Below, piece by piece: positions 63,001 to 64,000 of a stretch of 64,000 bases of DNA. This DNA comes from Lineus longissimus. Taxonomy: Eukaryota > Nemertea > Pilidiophora > Heteronemertea > Lineidae. How positions within the stretch are numbered: position 1 is the stretch's first letter; each line of letters opens with the position of its first letter. The stretch is from the NCBI RefSeq assembly GCF_910592395.1, contig NC_088315.1, positions 5,954,501 through 6,018,500 of the forward strand, given 5' to 3'. The translations under genes and the position numbers were made by a program. The notes beneath the pieces are model-generated. The model searched no databases and was not told the origin of the DNA. It saw only the letters and a program-made list of their open reading frames with translations.

Positions 63001-64000
63001 CACCAAGCCATATGCAGTGAAGCTCTACAAGAAGACAAACGAAGAGGTCAAATCAGTGTCAAAGACTTTCCTTGCTGTAAGTTGAGGAGCCTCGAAACCT
63101 AGTGGCCGCCACTGCTGGTTACCATGCAACAGGGCCCGCTAGGCTTTGCCAGGGCAAGTAAAAGTACAGTACAGTAGCCTATCATGGACCCCATTACCTC
63201 TGGTAAATTACAATAGTGGGGACGCCTAAACAATTTTTCTCCAATTCTTGCAAATTCTGTTATCTAGGATACATTAGAAGTGTTGATGCCTCAAGACACC
63301 AAAAAGGCTGCCACCTACAGTGGAAAGAAGATCTGTTTTGAGATTGATGAGCTTAACGAAATGAGGCGACTGGGAGAGCCAGGTTTGACGTTGATGGGAT
63401 TCAAACCTAAAAGCGCCCTGAAGCGATATCATCATGTCCGCCCAGCACAGTTTATTTATCCGGAGGAAACGGTAAGACATCCTTTCAAATACCGGTATTG
63501 AGTTGGAGTTAAGTGTGATCTTGGGCATTATTGGTCTCTTTCCATGATATTACTTGATTGCATGTAACATGGTAAAAGGGGCAAAATTAGCCCCGAGGAA
63601 ACTTGGGACCCTCCCTATCATATCAGCAGGAATAGAACCTATGATCTCAACCTCAATATCCTGACCTATTTTCAATACGACTCGATGTTCCTGACATTGA
63701 CCAGTTCTGACCTTTTTTCCAGGTAATAAAGGGCAGCACGAATCTGTTTACCGCCCTCCTCCAGAAGGCACATCAAAGGGACGTGATCCCAATTTGCAGA
63801 TATACAGCACGCAAAAATACCCCACCAAGATTTGTTGCATTGTTACCACAGGTAAGTGTGATCGGTGGGGAAAGGCTGTATCATTTGAGGTCTGCTTCGT
63901 CAGTAGATCTTACCGATGCAGTTGAAACAGCTGAAAGTTTCCCTATATTTTGCAGGAAGTTTCCCTACATTTTGCAGGAAGTTTCCCTACATTTTGCAGG
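60033..64000 (+). CDS. XRCC6: XRCC6/Ku70, 5' part (runs off the window)
   Basis: Eleven exons, all phase-consistent: 60033-60125, 60484-60585, 60745-60819, 61075-61122, 61293-61347, 61505-61598, 61937-62123, 62459-62622, 62980-63076, 63268-63471, 63723-63851, giving 416 codons. An acidic N-terminus precedes the vWA-like domain (DGLIFVIDCSESMFE, KIISSEKDLMGLVFFGT, SGDFKNIYVLQDLDQPG, GHGDGFSLSDVFWTC, RVMLFTNNDNPH, LMHMQKPGENFDVSLFY). The start of the DNA-encircling beta-barrel follows (LMGFKPKSALKRYHHVRPAQFIYPEE, FVALLPQ). The remaining barrel, C-terminal arm and SAP domain lie beyond the edge. Ku70 pairs with Ku80 to bind DNA ends in non-homologous end joining. The 62459 exon start follows a long pyrimidine tract ending TTAAG. 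Confidence 0.95.
60667..60679 (+). repeat. Poly-C tract in a Ku70 intron
   Basis: Thirteen consecutive C, a likely length-variable homopolymer. Confidence 0.9.
63935..64000 (+). repeat. Three 22-bp tandem units resembling 3' splice sites
   Basis: Three contiguous copies of aagtttccctacattttgcagg (the first has one change) end at the window edge. Each unit has a pyrimidine stretch and TTTTGCAG|G, so it reads as a splice acceptor. The array sits in Ku70 intron 11, where the next acceptor is expected, and may continue beyond the window. Confidence 0.9.

Overview
The window is nuclear DNA of an animal. Genes are split by short GT-AG introns, intergenic DNA is AT-rich with palindromic ACATGT-type words and MITE-like elements, and several proteins have clear metazoan orthologues. 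A marine lophotrochozoan (mollusc or brachiopod-like) or another non-vertebrate bilaterian fits best. That is an inference from texture, not a proof.

Layout. (1) 1-3.9 kb: a two-exon gene for a small secreted six-cysteine peptide (minus), plus a broken duplicate of its first exon and upstream region, and other locally duplicated fragments. (2) 3.9-5.0 kb: a GT31 (beta-1,3-galactosyltransferase-like) gene with its coding region in one exon (plus). (3) 5.6-11.1 kb: a complete nine-exon SLC1/EAAT-family transporter (plus) that has lost most family-defining Na+/substrate residues; a 171-bp inverted-repeat element lies in its last intron. (4) 14.1-46.0 kb: one large minus-strand gene, an orthologue of RASEF/Rab45 (EF-hands, coiled coil, linker, C-terminal Rab GTPase ending in CCNA). 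Every junction I reconstructed is phase-compatible except the 5' edge of one exon. That exon is a ~7.3-kb open frame (about 2,430 codons, low complexity, with two internal peptide-repeat fields) lying where human RASEF has only a short linker. Two EF-hand exons (45.6-46.0 and 40.9-41.5 kb) can both splice into the same coiled-coil exon. (5) 46-54.4 kb: no gene recognised. (6) 54.4-56.9 kb: a MYG1-type DHH-like nuclease (plus). (7) 58.0-59.3 kb: BET1L/GS15 Golgi SNARE (minus), divergent from (8) XRCC6/Ku70 (plus, from 60.0 kb), which runs off the right edge after about 416 codons.

Functional picture. The genes do not form a pathway. They are neighbouring eukaryotic genes for membrane traffic (RASEF, BET1L), DNA end-joining (Ku70), organelle RNA/nucleotide handling (MYG1), glycosylation (GT31), amino-acid-transporter-like function (SLC1) and a secreted peptide. 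The most unusual items are the giant-exon RASEF, the SLC1 protein with a substituted ion site, and a triplicated acceptor-like 22-bp repeat in Ku70.
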